64,000 bases of DNA, taken from Myrica gale. Its lineage: Eukaryota; Streptophyta; Magnoliopsida; Fagales; Myricaceae. Location of the stretch: the NCBI GenBank assembly GCA_963930655.1, contig OZ005608.1:3472001-3536000 (forward strand). Reading direction: 5' to 3'. Below, one piece after another: positions 24,003 through 36,240 of the stretch. The notes under the pieces were generated by a model. The model had not been told where the DNA came from. It did no database searches and saw only the letters and a list, made by a program, of their open reading frames with translations. The number at the start of each line of letters is the position of its first letter. Within the stretch, counting starts at the first letter, position 1. The position numbers and the translations under genes were made by a program.

Positions 24003-27000
24003 TCATAAACAGCTAGTAAGCTTGGAAGCTGCAGCCATGCCGCTAACTATGGCACCTTCAACGTTTGGGCCCACACAGAAATCCCCACAAATAGCCAGCC
24101 TCTTGTTCTTCTCCCAGAGGCATTTCTCCTCCCTAGCTATGCTTGCAACAGGAAAGGCGCTCCCCCTTCAGGAACATTATACGTGTCAAATAGACATTCA
24201 GCAATATAGAGTCACTACAGATACTGCAATGATCTCTATGCTCGCAACATGATCCCACATAGTTCTAGGACAATGGCAAGTATGAAAGCAATAGATTCTT
24301 GCCTATAAGCATAAGGATAGAGACTACAACTAAAATATGTTCCCAAGTCATTTGCTGCATTATCCTTATTTCTTTTTTTTCTAAGCCATTATCCTTATTT
24401 CTTGTTTGTTTTGGTTCTCTCAAAAAAATTCATTTTTTGAAAGCAAATTTACGAACATCACAACATCTGGTCATATGATTGATATTGACCAATGTGTTTA
24501 AACGACTCAGAAGAAGCAGTCAACCTTAGGGCTCCGATCTACATACTCACCATCTATGAGCTCTCTTGAAGAACGGTTGAGATCTAATTAATCCAGTGCT
24601 CTGGAATTCATGGAAGAGTTCTTCAGCCACTTTTGTTAGTGTTGCTTCTGAGGGCTTTAGAAGCCCAGCTTGAGCAATTACACCATTTGCATAGTCAGTT
24701 GTTGAATGCAATACCCATCGTTCACTGTGCAGAGAGGGCACCAGAGGGTAAAATATAATCAGCACGATCATTTCTTTCCATGAAGTAGCTAAGAATGTAG
24801 CACACAAGCATATACCTAATGGTAGACCGCCCTGGCTTGCTACTGTCACAATAAGCCCAGCTTAAAACTTCCGAGTTAATTATTCTGAAGCCTTTTGTTG
24901 GAATCTGAATAATGAAACAAAATTCCGTGAGGCACCAGGGTAACTTTTGAGGGAAAGAAGCAAAGCAGAAACAAAATAAGAAATCTGAACTCTGAACTCT
25001 TGTGTGTATCTGCAGATACTATGTAACGTAGAGATGCAAAATCAATTCTTACTGCAGAAAGAGGCTCTGCAAACGCTAGCATGAGAGCAAAACAGGGCAT
25101 AGCAGGGATATCTTGCAACTTTACTGCCCACTCTGGAACTACGTTCAAACCTGCATAACAATCAGTTTGGATGAACTTATGCTTTACCAACAATGACCAC
25201 ACCAACACCAATAACACCACTCAAAATAAGGAAAGAAGTATGCAACCAAATAGGCATGCACCATTCTCTTCTGTACATAAGGAGAATTTTTACTTGAAAA
25301 CGCCAAATAAACAAAACCATCTAGACATAGTCATTCCATGTTTCTTCTGCCATAATTTGAAGGAGCTATTGGCCCATCAAAATCATTTGTAACAAATGAC
25401 TGATTGTGCAGAATGCATCTCAAACTTTCTCTGCATATCTAACGCTAGCTAGAAGCTTTTTTACACTGTTGCAATAGCACAATCTAGGTTATATACTACA
25501 TTTTACTATCGCAAAAGGCTCGCATACTTCAATCATTTATTGAACTTGCATGAAAAGTGCTAACTGCTTCAGCCCAGTCCAGATTCTTAGATGCCATAAG
25601 CTTGGTATCACTGAAATTTACAAGCTAGACGACTTCTAATGCTAGATGGAGGAAATCCAAGGGCTCTCAAGTCTCATGAACTCTAGGTTCCAGATAACAT
25701 TTTAGGTATAAAAAGATTCCTTCCAACTACTCAGAGCTGTTTGTGCACATAAAGTCTGTTTTGTGTTCTGTTGTACTACATACCCAAGTTTGAAAGTGAG
25801 TGAGTTCACCATCTTGCTTAAACAGCAGAGGCATACAAACTGTTCAAAACATACTATAAAAAGAAGAAGAAAAATCACATAATAGGAACTGACAAGGAGA
25901 CAATAGCATGTGTGGAAAGGGTAGAGCACCAAATAAGTGATCAGAAAGGAGGACAAGTTCTCATTTTATTTAAAATGAATCATGCATGGGTTGAAGTGGC
26001 TTGAACCAACTATTCTGTTTCCCTCATAGTCGTAAGTCCAAATTCTTACAAAAAAAGTTGCAAATTGAGTAGTAACCATTATGTAGTCTGTGTTTTTTTG
26101 GGGATAACTATTATGTATTTGTTGTGGGACAACATCAGTAATCTTTCACACCAAATCAACAAAGACAGGTCATATATTGACCACCAGACATTAGAAGCTT
26201 TATATAACACCATTCCCGATAATATAGACCTTTGTCATTAAAAAAGGACTTCTACACAGTGTGAGCTCAAGCCTGGATGCAAACATTTAAGAACTGTGCA
26301 TAACACAACAATTGAAGGAGAGACATTGTACCAAGAGGTGGTGGTCGACCTGTGACATTTGTAATCCTTGGAGAAACTATGTTCTTGTCTGATGCAATCA
26401 CCCCCTGAAAGCAACCAAGATTTTCCCCGTCCAAACCCATCAAAGACCATAGCTTCTCCTCCTCTAACCACTCGAACTTTCCAACACCCAACCCAAATTT
26501 ACTTTCCACTCCTGAACAAAAGTAAAACAGGAAATAAGGAATTTATAGCTTCCTATAAAGTATTTTACTGCAGTCATTCCAAAAGAAAAGCAGTAGGAAT
26601 ACATACCAGGCTCTTTGCATAATGCTCGACATATGGCATTCATGCCAGGTACACCCACATACTTCTTGGTTAATCCCTCCTAGATGAAATAGATAATCAG
26701 AGAAACAGTTCAACGGCAGAAATAAGATACAGATTTATACTATTACATGTAATCAACTTCAGCATGTGTGTGAACTGCGTGTGCACATGTAACATGCAAA
26801 AGAGAAGAAAACACACTGTCTTTGCATATAATCACAAAAAAGTATTACCTTCGCATTATAATCACATGTTTTGCACAAATCTCAGGTGCATCTTAGATAT
26901 ATAACTGACACTGATTAGCACCACTATGAAGTGGAGAACAGAAAATCTCATGCAAGGAATGGAGATCCAGAAAATATGTCTCAATGCAATACTTTTGGAC

Positions 27001-28323
27001 ACCTTAGCTTGAATATCCATGAAAAGGGATGATCTTTTGTAGAATGTTCGTGGAAAGCAGTTTCAAAAACAGTACTTTTCAACAAATATCAACCTACAAT
27101 GGAAAAAAAGAAAAAGACATTTTTCTGATGTTTATAGTCTATAAAATTTTATGCATAGTAACGCACAATAACCTGAAGGATTGAAAATAAAGAACTCCAA
27201 TTCAATAAAAGATCCTGACATAGTCAACAACGTGTCTCTTCGCAACACTGACATCCCAACTTCTAAAGCTGGTTGAAAAAGTGTGTGGTGCAGCTGAAAC
27301 ATTAATTCAGGAAATTAATCCCAGCAGAAACAAAATAAAAGGAGTAAAGGAAGAAGAAAGACACCATGGAGCACATATACCCACCAAGCTATAGAAATTG
27401 GATTAGGGCAGAAATCAATGGAACCGTGCTAAACAAACTAAAACTAAATTTGTACCACCCAATTAATCATATCTATCTTTTAGAAAAGGGGGAGGCGATG
27501 ATAGTCAGTTCCAACATATTTTCTTAAATTTTGATGAATAAAAGCCATAGCACAATTGAACATCGGCATTATTGAAGGAATTGTAATAAACCTGTTGGAT
27601 GTCAACGAAATCGTGGGAAATACAATCAAAAGCCCCGAAATTCTCACTCCACTCAGCAACAAGACCTCTTGATTCCCATTCACGAACCAGACTTAACACC
27701 TGAGCGTTGCTGACACTAAAAAATGGAGCACCGTGGTCGAATAGCAGCTCCTTCCCATCTTCAGTAACTTCTCTATTAGCGAATTTTCAAAGCATAGCAA
27801 AAATCAAATACAGTTTCATATGCTACTTCAACCAAAGATTGATTCTATAGAAAATCCAATAAAATTGATCATCCAATTATAGTATTAATATATAATTAAC
27901 AAGATAAAGAGAATAAGGTGAATAAGATAGACATAGGCTAACAGGAAAGAACCTTCTGCGGGACATGCGGCCACCAGGGCCTCTAGCGGACTCGAAAATG
28001 GTCACGGACACGCCATTCCTGGCCAGACTCGATGCACACACTGCTCCTGAAACTGCTCACTTTTTTTGTCATTTTGTTCATAGTTTTGTTTGAATGTGAA
28101 AAGAAGCAAATCTGCAAGAATGATTTCAATGGAAAAGAGAGAGTTGGTTTGAATGCTCACTTCCACTTCCCACCACGGCTACCTTATTGCCGACGCTATT
28201 CATTGTCATTCCCCGGATTGGGCTCCGCCCTTTCTGACAGCACGTTATCGTTTTAGATACCGACGAAGGGAGATGCAGACTGGTAGATTTCATGATGCCG
28301 GAATGTGACCCCCTTTTTTCCAA
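24003..28323 (-). CDS. Renalase-like FAD/NAD(P)-binding oxidoreductase
   Basis: Nine minus-strand exons: 28323-28161, 28052-27953, 27772-27592, 26679-26607, 26511-26332, 25150-25053, 24904-24816, 24724-24551, 24165-24003. The Rossmann dinucleotide fold opens the conserved part (KVAVVGSGISGAVCAS, split by intron 1), followed by GPGGRMSRRR, a typical second FAD-contact motif, then LLFDHGAPFF, YVGVPGMNAI, GVIASDKNIVSPR, and near the end LAICGDFCVGPNVEGAIVSG (C-terminal FAD motif). The nearest remembered relative is Arabidopsis At3g04650, of unproven substrate; the fold resembles renalase/amine oxidases. Start is uncertain: ATG 28203 gives 366 aa, ATG 28323 gives 406 aa with a Ser/Thr/Lys-rich N-terminus that could target an organelle. 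The first intron has an odd tandem acceptor (see findings). Confidence 0.9.
24375..24386 (-). mobile_element. Ultra-short LINE-tail insertion, minus orientation
   Basis: The 12 bases ttttttctaagc lie between perfect 17-bp copies of cattatccttatttctt (24358-24374 and 24387-24403). Read on the other strand the insert is gcttag plus an A-run, a tail-like sequence. It sits in the last intron of the FAD oxidoreductase gene. Confidence 0.5.
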
Positions 28324-28658
28324 CTTTTACCATCTGTTTTCTCTCTGTTTCTTTTTGTTCCTACTTCGTGACCCATCAACGAAAATCGATTCTAGGCTAA
28401 AATAGATCGGTAAAGTCTTGACACTTGTCATTGGCGTTTACTTCTTGCGGACATTGGGTTTAACAGCTAAATAGCGTAAGACTTTGCTAGAGCACTCCAC
28501 AATTAACAATTTGATCGGCTGATTTAGCAGACTCAGCACAAGAGAAACAGACAAAAGTTCACATCTTGCCAGTCCGCTCACACTCAGACACTGAATCTCG
28601 CGTCTTTCCATATACCGCCGTCTTGGCATGCATCCATGGTCATGGATAATTCTTTCCC

Positions 28659-28682
28659 CCCCCCCCCCAAAAAAAAAAAAAA
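28659..28682. repeat. C-run joined to A-run
   Basis: About 13 C followed by about 14 A. The same C(n)A(n) arrangement at 54893 lies inside a short retro-insertion, so this may be a comparable tail, but no target-site duplication is evident here. Confidence 0.6.
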
Positions 28683-29877
28683 GGAAGAAGGCGGAAACTT
28701 TATTAAAATATCATTGTATTCGTTACTATCTGCCCCTGATGTTCCTCGGATAGTTCCGAATCTAATGTTTTATCTGCCCCTTCCGTCAAAGAAGAAAGTA
28801 CGAAGCTTTATTTGTTTTCTAAGCTAGTATTAAGCTTTATTAAATATTATTGTATTGGTAATCAGCTTTAATCATATCTGCCCTCTGTTATCTGAGATAG
28901 TTTTGAATCTAATGAGCATTCCTCACTAACTTGTTATTTTACTAAAATGAACCCTTCTTACCGCTAGACGTTCAACAGTTTGCTGGAAACACACCATGAA
29001 TTGAATCAGGATCCATTCTAAATCCTTCCCTAACTCTTTATATTAATCCTAATGATTCTGGTTAGTAATATTTTGTTTTGTTTACAACTACGAAACACAT
29101 TTGGCTAGTGAGGATCAAGCTCTTGGGGTAACGAAGGAAGTGCGAAGAACTCCCGCTTAATTAGGCTTCGATATTATCAGGTAAAAAGTCGGAACCACTT
29201 TGGGCAAACGGTAGGGATAAATATCCCGATTAAGTTGGATGAATTGACCATGTCAAAACGACATACAAGTAAATACTACGGTAGAAAGCTTGGATCGCCA
29301 TCCACCATCCTCTAGTCATAATGAGCAATGGGTGCCACTAGGCACCAACCGACGACTTTCTTTTTTTTCTAATCAAGTATCCATTCAACCAAAGAAAACC
29401 AAATCAAGGAGGGGGAACCAAGCGATGACTTTATTTGAAGCTTCGTATCAACCTGCGTCGTCATCAATCCGTAATGCTTACGTGAAGACTTATACTGGTG
29501 TGTAATGTCACAGCTCAACTGGGAGACTTATACATGCCTCCGTTTACCGTACAACCAAACATCCTCCCGGATGGCTCAAAAGGCAGTGGAGACTTGCACT
29601 CTGTCAAGCTACTGGGCCGAGATAGAGTGGTTTGGCCTTTAAGACTTCCACGTGAAGAAGCCAAAATGCCAACTCCCAAGTGCGACTCTATTTATTTGGC
29701 AAGATTCTCTAACCAATTACGGGCCAGTTGATTCGAACACATGGGATATGAAGTTAAGTCTTTTTTTTAAAAATAATAATTTTTTTTTAAAAATTAAATA
29801 TGATGACGTGTCATCATCTTATTCGTTCTGACGTGTCTATTTTAAAAAAAATTAATTTAATTTTTTTAAAAAAAACT

Positions 29878-30138
29878 TAAATGCATCACATGCTCCTGTG
29901 GTATTCGTAAATTGCAAATATGCCCCTGAGATATTCGCGATGACGTGTCATCATCTTATTGGTGCTGACGTGTTTTCTTTTGCCACGTCAGTATTTACCG
30001 TTAGTGTTTCAAACGACACATTAAGGGAGGAGCATATTGTGACCTTGATGTTTAACTCAGAGGTATGAAAATGATTTTGTTTACCTCAGGGGTATATTTG
30101 CAATTCGCGAATACCACATGAGTATGTGATGCATTTAA
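29878..30138. mobile_element. MITE with 53-bp inverted ends
   Basis: The left arm (aaatgcatcacatgctcctg, then gtggtattcgtaaattgc) is the near-complement of the right arm (gcgaataccacatgagtat, then gtgatgcattta), about 90 percent alike over 53 bp. The interior carries atgacgtgtcatcatcttatt, also present just outside at 29801. No clear target-site duplication. Confidence 0.75.
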
Positions 30139-31751
30139 TCTTATATTTTATTTTGCTGCTGGGGTTATCGTCTCCGTTAAGTATTTATATCGAATCGCTC
30201 AACAGCTTGAATCTGACATCTTCGTATAGATTTTAAATTGTTAACCACACAAAACATATTGAAGGCGACTCTCTCACTATCATATAAAAGCATTTTTTTT
30301 CTTTATCTTTCAATTATATTTGGATGATCAACCTCTAGTGCAAGGGCCAATCTTCGTTATGCGGGAAAAAAATTTGGGAAAACTGTACTTGCAGTCAATG
30401 TGAGGGACAGAAAAGTACGTAACTACCAATAAAAGCATCTAAAAACAACCCAACCGACAAGCTGCACAAAACTTCGTTTTCTGAATCACGGGAGTCTCTG
30501 GGATGTTTTTTTTATAAAAATTTGTAAGATTTTTAATAAAATTATGGATATTTATATAGACGGTAGTTTTATAGATTTTTGTGTAATAGTTGTTGAAAAG
30601 TTTTAAAGATATTTAGTTTTTATTAAAGTTCGTAAAAATGGGTAGAAAGGGGTGATTTGAAGTGATTATTTAATAAAAAAATATTAGAGTTAGGTGAAAA
30701 AGTATGAAAATAGAATACTTGTTATATATTTTTTTAAGAGATTAAAATTTGTTTAAAAAGTTGTTGAAGTTTGTGTAAACTGTATCATATTCGTGTACGA
30801 CTTGAGATTTTTTAAGTTCGTTTTATAAATTTTGTTGAATATATATTATATTTTATAATACTTTTAGATAGGCTATAAAAATTTGTCTTTGTTGAAGTGA
30901 AGTGGATTATCCTGAGATTGACAAAAAAAAATTGAGTTTGAGAAGAGCATTGGAATTTGTAAATAAATTATTAAAGTTTGTAAAAATATATTGAAGTTGG
31001 TGAAAAATGATTGTGTAAAAGAAAATTAAAACATTTTTGTGTCATACAGATAGAGAAAGAAGTTTAAAATATTAACTCACTCACTCAGGTAGCTCAAGTG
31101 TTACTAGCCCTTTAAAGTGTGGGTTAGGCGTGCACACTTAGGTTCAAACAAACACTTGCACACAAATTTTGTGACTTAAATATATAGTTGATCAATGAGC
31201 AGATCATTATCTCCGAAATTTTTCTTGGTGTTGAACTCAATTTGTGCGAATGTTGACGAAGCATGTCCGAATTCGGTGTATGTCCACAAAACCAGGTCCG
31301 ATAGAATGGAAATTATAGTATAATTTCTTAAGATAAACCAAGGAGGTTTGAAACTTAATTTATTCAACTTACCAAGTAAAAGGAGAAAAAAAATTGATTT
31401 TGACAATTTTGGGGTGCAGATCTCGTGCATTTAGAACTTGGCTCACACTCTGAAAAAATAATATTTAAAAAGGAAAAATAAAGATTTTGACTTCAAAATA
31501 ATGGTACATTTTATTGTCCATAATTTGACAAGTTTAGGGTAATTACCCAATAGAATATGAAATAGGGAACGTGTGAGAAAAAAAAAAGACAAATCGGCAT
31601 CACAATTTTATCTTCAACTATATGGTAGGCGTGCCGCGTGTCCCCCTCCCCCTTTCTTTTTTTGTTTCCTTGTTCAAAAGACTAAAATCTCAATTTGCCT
31701 TTGAAGTTGACAAGTGGGAAGAGTTCTATTCGCTTTAAAAGGACATTTTGG

Positions 31752-31930
31752 TGGTGTTTGTTTCTCTAAAATTTTGAGGTCCCGAAATTTTCAACAAAAT
31801 AAACACACTTCAAAATTTTTAACTTTTATTCATACACACTCTACTTTTCACAAACTCCAATAAATCTTAATAAAGTAAAAAATTTCAAAATTTTAAAAAT
31901 ATTTTTCAAAATTTCCACGAACAAACGCCA
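31752..31930. mobile_element. MITE, family C-like, aacaaacgcc ends
   Basis: Left end ggtgtttgttt and right end aacaaacgcc are inverted; the interior has aaaattttgagg and cacaaactccaat, as in related copies. Same end type as 52020-52209. Confidence 0.65.
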
Positions 31931-33536
31931 ACTTTGTAATACAAGCCGCCGCAGTTTAACGTCGCGAAGACAGTGATAATTGGAAAATAATTAAATTGTT
32001 AATGATTAAATGGTAACGTGTCTTTATCATTAAACAAGTAATCAGAATTTTCCAACTTGAAGCAGTGGGCATTGACTATTGAGGTAGGAGGATTATCACG
32101 TGATATAGTAAATGCATATAGCCATAAACTTCTTGCCATCACGTGACATCAAGAGACACGATCGAACAGCACAGATAGTTTTGTTTTCGATGCGAACTTA
32201 TCTTATCCGCATGATCGACATTGTTTGCATACTTGTGGGAAGATTTAATCAAAATTATTTTATTGCTTGAAGAAAGAAATTATAACACCAAAAAAAGTAC
32301 CACGAAAAAGGAGGATTTTTTTTTTTTCGCGGCCTTCCTCTCTTTTCTTCCAAGGAAGGGAAATATTAGGTTTGAGTAAAAATTATAAGAGTTTAGAGAA
32401 ATTGCGAATATTTATATTGAATAATATTTTATTGGTGTTTGTGTAAAGTGAAGAGAGAAATGATTTGATGTAATTGTTTAATAAAAAATTGTTGGAGTTA
32501 TGTGAAAAAGTATAAAGAGAGAAAATTTATATTGAATAAAAAAGTAAAAAGTTGTTGGAGATTGTGTAAAATATATTAGTATTTGTGTTTAAATTCTGAA
32601 TATGTTCGGTGATAATTTTTTAAATGTATTTAAATTCTAAAAAAATTATACGAAACCAACGTAACCCAAATTTTATCTGAAATTATCTTCAACGGTTCTG
32701 CATGTGCGAAGTGGACTCCATCACATGTTCAAGTCTTTTCACTTGACTTATGCTCCAGGAAAATAATTAAATTGTTTCCGGTGTCTGAGTGTTAAAATTT
32801 TAAGGTACGAGAGTTGGTAAAAATGTTAATGATAAATTATGAGATTTGGTGAAAAAGTGAAAAGAGAAAATATTTGAATAAATGTTATATAAAAAATAAT
32901 TTAATGATAATAAAGAGATTATTTTATAATTTTTTTAATTATACCAAAATTTTAGACTCAAATCAAACAACACGACTCAGTAAAAAAAAATTCAAGATTC
33001 TTTGAAAAATGCATAAAGTTAATAATCAAAATTATGACCAGCTTTAGTATTCGCTCTAAACATATCCTTTTTGGGTGTAAATGGCCAACCTTTTACCAAT
33101 TCGCCCAACAAAACCCATTATGACATTTCTCACATTTCTGAAAGGAATAAAAGAAAAAAAAAACAGAGAAAAGAAAACAGAGGTACGAAATTCAAACGTG
33201 GAATCCTCTCAATCTCAGTCACGGATGGTCGAGCCATATATGTGTACGCACTCGTCACAATATGTAAAATTACTGAAGTGTCAGAGAGCTCTGTTAAGTA
33301 TATGGACGACAGACTGACGGAAGGATCATTTCGTCAAATAATGAAAATTCAAGGACTAAAAATTTGAAAGTTGAAACTGAAAGACTAAAATAAAAAAGTG
33401 TCAAAAAACTAAGGACTAAAAAGTGAATTTCCTTTCTTTTTAAGTCAAAATAGGTTTTTTATTTTTATTTATTAAATGTTTGAGTTGGAGATGAAGGGAA
33501 TGGAGGATATAGAGCAGACTTTTTCAGATGAAGGGT

Positions 33537-33723
33537 ATATTTGGGACCCAATAATTTGGGCCCAAAAATTTAGGTTTAATAATAAAAAATTTATCACATA
33601 ATTTTTTATTATTATAATACTTATTAAAAATCTTCTCTCTTCACTTTTTACCAACTCTCATAACTTATCTTTATTTTATAATATTTTTAAAACCCAATAT
33701 CTAAAATTTTCACGCTTAAACAT
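33537..33723. mobile_element. MITE, family B copy 2
   Basis: It aligns along its length with 673-856, including the internal ttattattataatacttatt and the tcttctctcttcacttttta block, and ends cttaaacat. Confidence 0.75.
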
Positions 33724-33976
33724 TTATTGGACCTCGGTGGGAACACAGAGTTTCTGAGAGTCGGATCATAAATATTTTATAGTCCATTTGCAGGCGTGTT
33801 TCAGATGCATAAATCACAAATGACGTACAAAAAGGCCCTAAGGATGGGTCAAACGCGTGCTGAGGTCTCTGTTCCGTGACAAGAAGAGACAAGCCCCGGG
33901 AAGGTGAGTTGGGATCTTTCCCAATTATTACGTACGCGCCGTATTGTCTCGACGACAACTTAGACTTGTTAATGGG

Positions 33977-34163
33977 ATGTTTGAGGGTGAAAATTGTGAG
34001 TATTGAGATTTGAAAAATATCATAAAGTAAAGATATGTTATGAGAGTTGGTAAAAAAATAAAGAGAGAAGATTTTTAATAATTATTATAATAAAAAAATT
34101 ATGTGATGAATTTTTTATGATTAAACTCAAATATTTGAGCTCAAATATTTGGACACCAAACAT
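33977..34163. mobile_element. MITE, family B copy 3, inverted
   Basis: Reverse orientation relative to copies 1 and 2: begins atgtttgagggtgaaaa and ends caccaaacat. With copy 2 it forms an inverted pair separated by about 250 bp upstream of the kinase gene. Confidence 0.75.
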
Positions 34164-34429
34164 ACTTGACCCCCAAATTGGGATGACTCATCTGTTCTCT
34201 AATTGAATCATCATTCATAAGGATAAAGATAAAAGTATCAAATATTGTAAGATTATTGCAGTATTACAATCTAATGACGCCTTTTTACATTACGTTACCA
34301 AATTTATGAATTATCCCGAACAATTATGCATTCGTACATTTTTTATGCTCAAAAGAGAAAAAGAAAAAGTCTTCGTACATAATTTGAATAAGTCAATCAC
34401 CTCGAATTCCATTTATACGGAAGAGAAAG

Positions 34430-34615
34430 TGAGAGAGAGAGAAAGGGCCAGAGGGCTAGAGAAAATTCAAAAAAAGGTACGCATGCCGTCATGGACTGGT
34501 GGGACTAGTACTTAATTGCCCACATTAGCTCCCTCGTCTGCTTATTCCTCCTCCCTGTATCTCTCTTACCTCTGTCAACCGGGCCTCCTCTTCCTTCTCT
34601 CAGCTCCTGAGGTTA
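34430..34615 (+). other. Likely 5' UTR first exon of the CRPK1-type gene
   Basis: GA-rich then CT-rich leader ending ctcctgag before a donor gttagt at 34616. The same leader and the following intron sequence recur in the partial tandem copy at 46436 onward, with the donor context conserved (gaggttagtttcacatctgg). Coding begins only at 36241, so the UTR is intron-split; the exact transcription start is not visible. Confidence 0.5.
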
Positions 34616-35881
34616 GTTTCACATCTGGGTTTCTTCTGCGGTCTCTTTTTTCACTTACCTTAAGTTCCATGTTTCGTTTTAATGGTTTCTATAAACCCCC
34701 TTTGGGTGCACTAGTTACCTTTTCCTTCTCTCAATTGTCTGGCTCAATTCTTGTCTTCGAGATCATCTTGGACAAGGTATCCCCGTCATTTTTTAGGACA
34801 CATCAGATGATCTCACTGTCAAATCAGGCTATATTACTGATTCTCTTCTGGATTTTGATTTATCAGGAGTCATGTTACCTCTAAAGCCAAAGACTTCTGA
34901 AGGTCTGATAATAATTGATTTATCATATACGTTTCCCACACGAAATCTTGGCCTGTCCGTCTACCTATCTTGAATGCAAATTTCGTCATCCTCTGCCCGA
35001 TCTTTTACAATGTTTCTCATCGCGTTGAGAGCTGTGGATTTTTCATTGTCCGGTATGCAGCAGAAATGCATATCGTATTAGCAGTAGCTTTTGTGATTCA
35101 CAAATTTGGTATAGTGGCAAGTGTACTCGAGAGTTTTGAAAAAACGTTAGGCCACATGAATTGAAAATATTAAGTCTGAAAAAGATTAGAAATTGAAAGA
35201 GAAAAAGGTAGCACATTGAAAAAGTTGTTGCTTTTCCGGAAAGTATACATTTTGTTGTCTCTAAAACAAAATTAGAAGGAAAGAGAAAGCAAAGAATATA
35301 GTTTAATTGGTGGGAAAGAGAACAGTCACAGAAGCAGCTTATTGAATCTGCTCCTACCTTCAAAAATTTAGCTGCCAAAATTGATCTTGCTTGTTGACCC
35401 AACAAATTAGATGGCTACATATCTTAGTCCTCTTATGTATGCTTCGGTAGTATTATTATTATTGCTTTCCTCATATCTCTGAACCCCTTGTTCTGGGTTG
35501 GGGCCATTTTGCTTTTCGTCCCGTCAGCCAGAGACTAGAGGTCCAATTATTCTTCTCTATCTGAAGAATTGTTGGCCTTTTCCAGTTGTTTTAGGACAAA
35601 TGTTAGTTTTAGTGCACCAAACGTTGCTGAGCACTACAATGTCCAACTGGTTCCCCGGCAAATTAAATGAGATGTGATTTTCCCTTCAGTTAAAGATGCA
35701 CGAGATTATCTTTCAATCAGTATGTTTGCTGTCAGATGCAAATTCCTCCTTTCAATACCATAATGAAGTCTGTCTTTTCAATTCTTAGCTAGTCATTTCG
35801 TTCTCTTTCATCAAATCGAGATTAGTTTGATTGTCACTCAAAAACTGTGTTCTTTAACTATATGTATGTACACATATATTT

Positions 35882-36086
35882 CCCCCCAAGGGTTTGGTGT
35901 GGTGGTAAGGCTTCGGCTTGGGTTCTAACATGTCCCAAGTTCGAGCCCCAACATCCCCATTATCGCCCTTGACTTATCTGCTCCCTGGGTTGTGGGGTCG
36001 GTCCAGTGGGCCGGGGTTTGTACTTCAGGGTTGGGCCAAAAAGGTCCGGCTTTGGGGAATTTCCTCGTCATCAAAAAAAAAAAAAA
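35882..36086 (+). mobile_element. tRNA-derived SINE
   Basis: It has box A (tggtgtggtggtaagg), box B (aagttcgagcccc, 35937-35949), a G- and T-rich body and an A-run of 14. It is flanked by a perfect 19-bp duplication, tgtatgtacacatatattt, at 35863-35881 and 36087-36105. It lies in the 5' UTR intron of the kinase gene. Confidence 0.92.
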
Positions 36087-36240
36087 TGTATGTACACATA
36101 TATTTATTTTTGCCTGGTCGTGCATTAGAATTAATTTGTATTTTCAATGTCTGAGTATGGCAGGTCTTGGAAGTGTTCGGATTTGAAGCCATTACTGATA
36201 GTTGACATAGAAAGGCTGGTCATTGGTGTATCACTCAGTT

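Larger units (their letters stand above)
28690..34420. other. Gene-free interval between FAD gene and CRPK1
   Basis: No coding region can be supported. Besides the MITEs listed separately, 30490-31030 and 32360-32640 are AT-rich with recurring words such as gttgttgaagtttgtg and gtgaaaaagt, probably old MITE-derived DNA, and 32785-32970 has weak inverted ends (gttaaaatttta / taccaaaatttta). The rest is unique sequence without recognisable content. Confidence 0.6.

Noticed and set aside
26090-26125. Repeat taac.attatgta on both sides of a T-run as a retro-insertion
   Set aside because: The repeats are imperfect and the insert has no clear tail orientation, so it does not reach the standard used for the others.
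29290-29731. Two overlapping open frames as a small gene
   Set aside because: No recognisable domain, no splice context, and ordinary length for chance in this composition.
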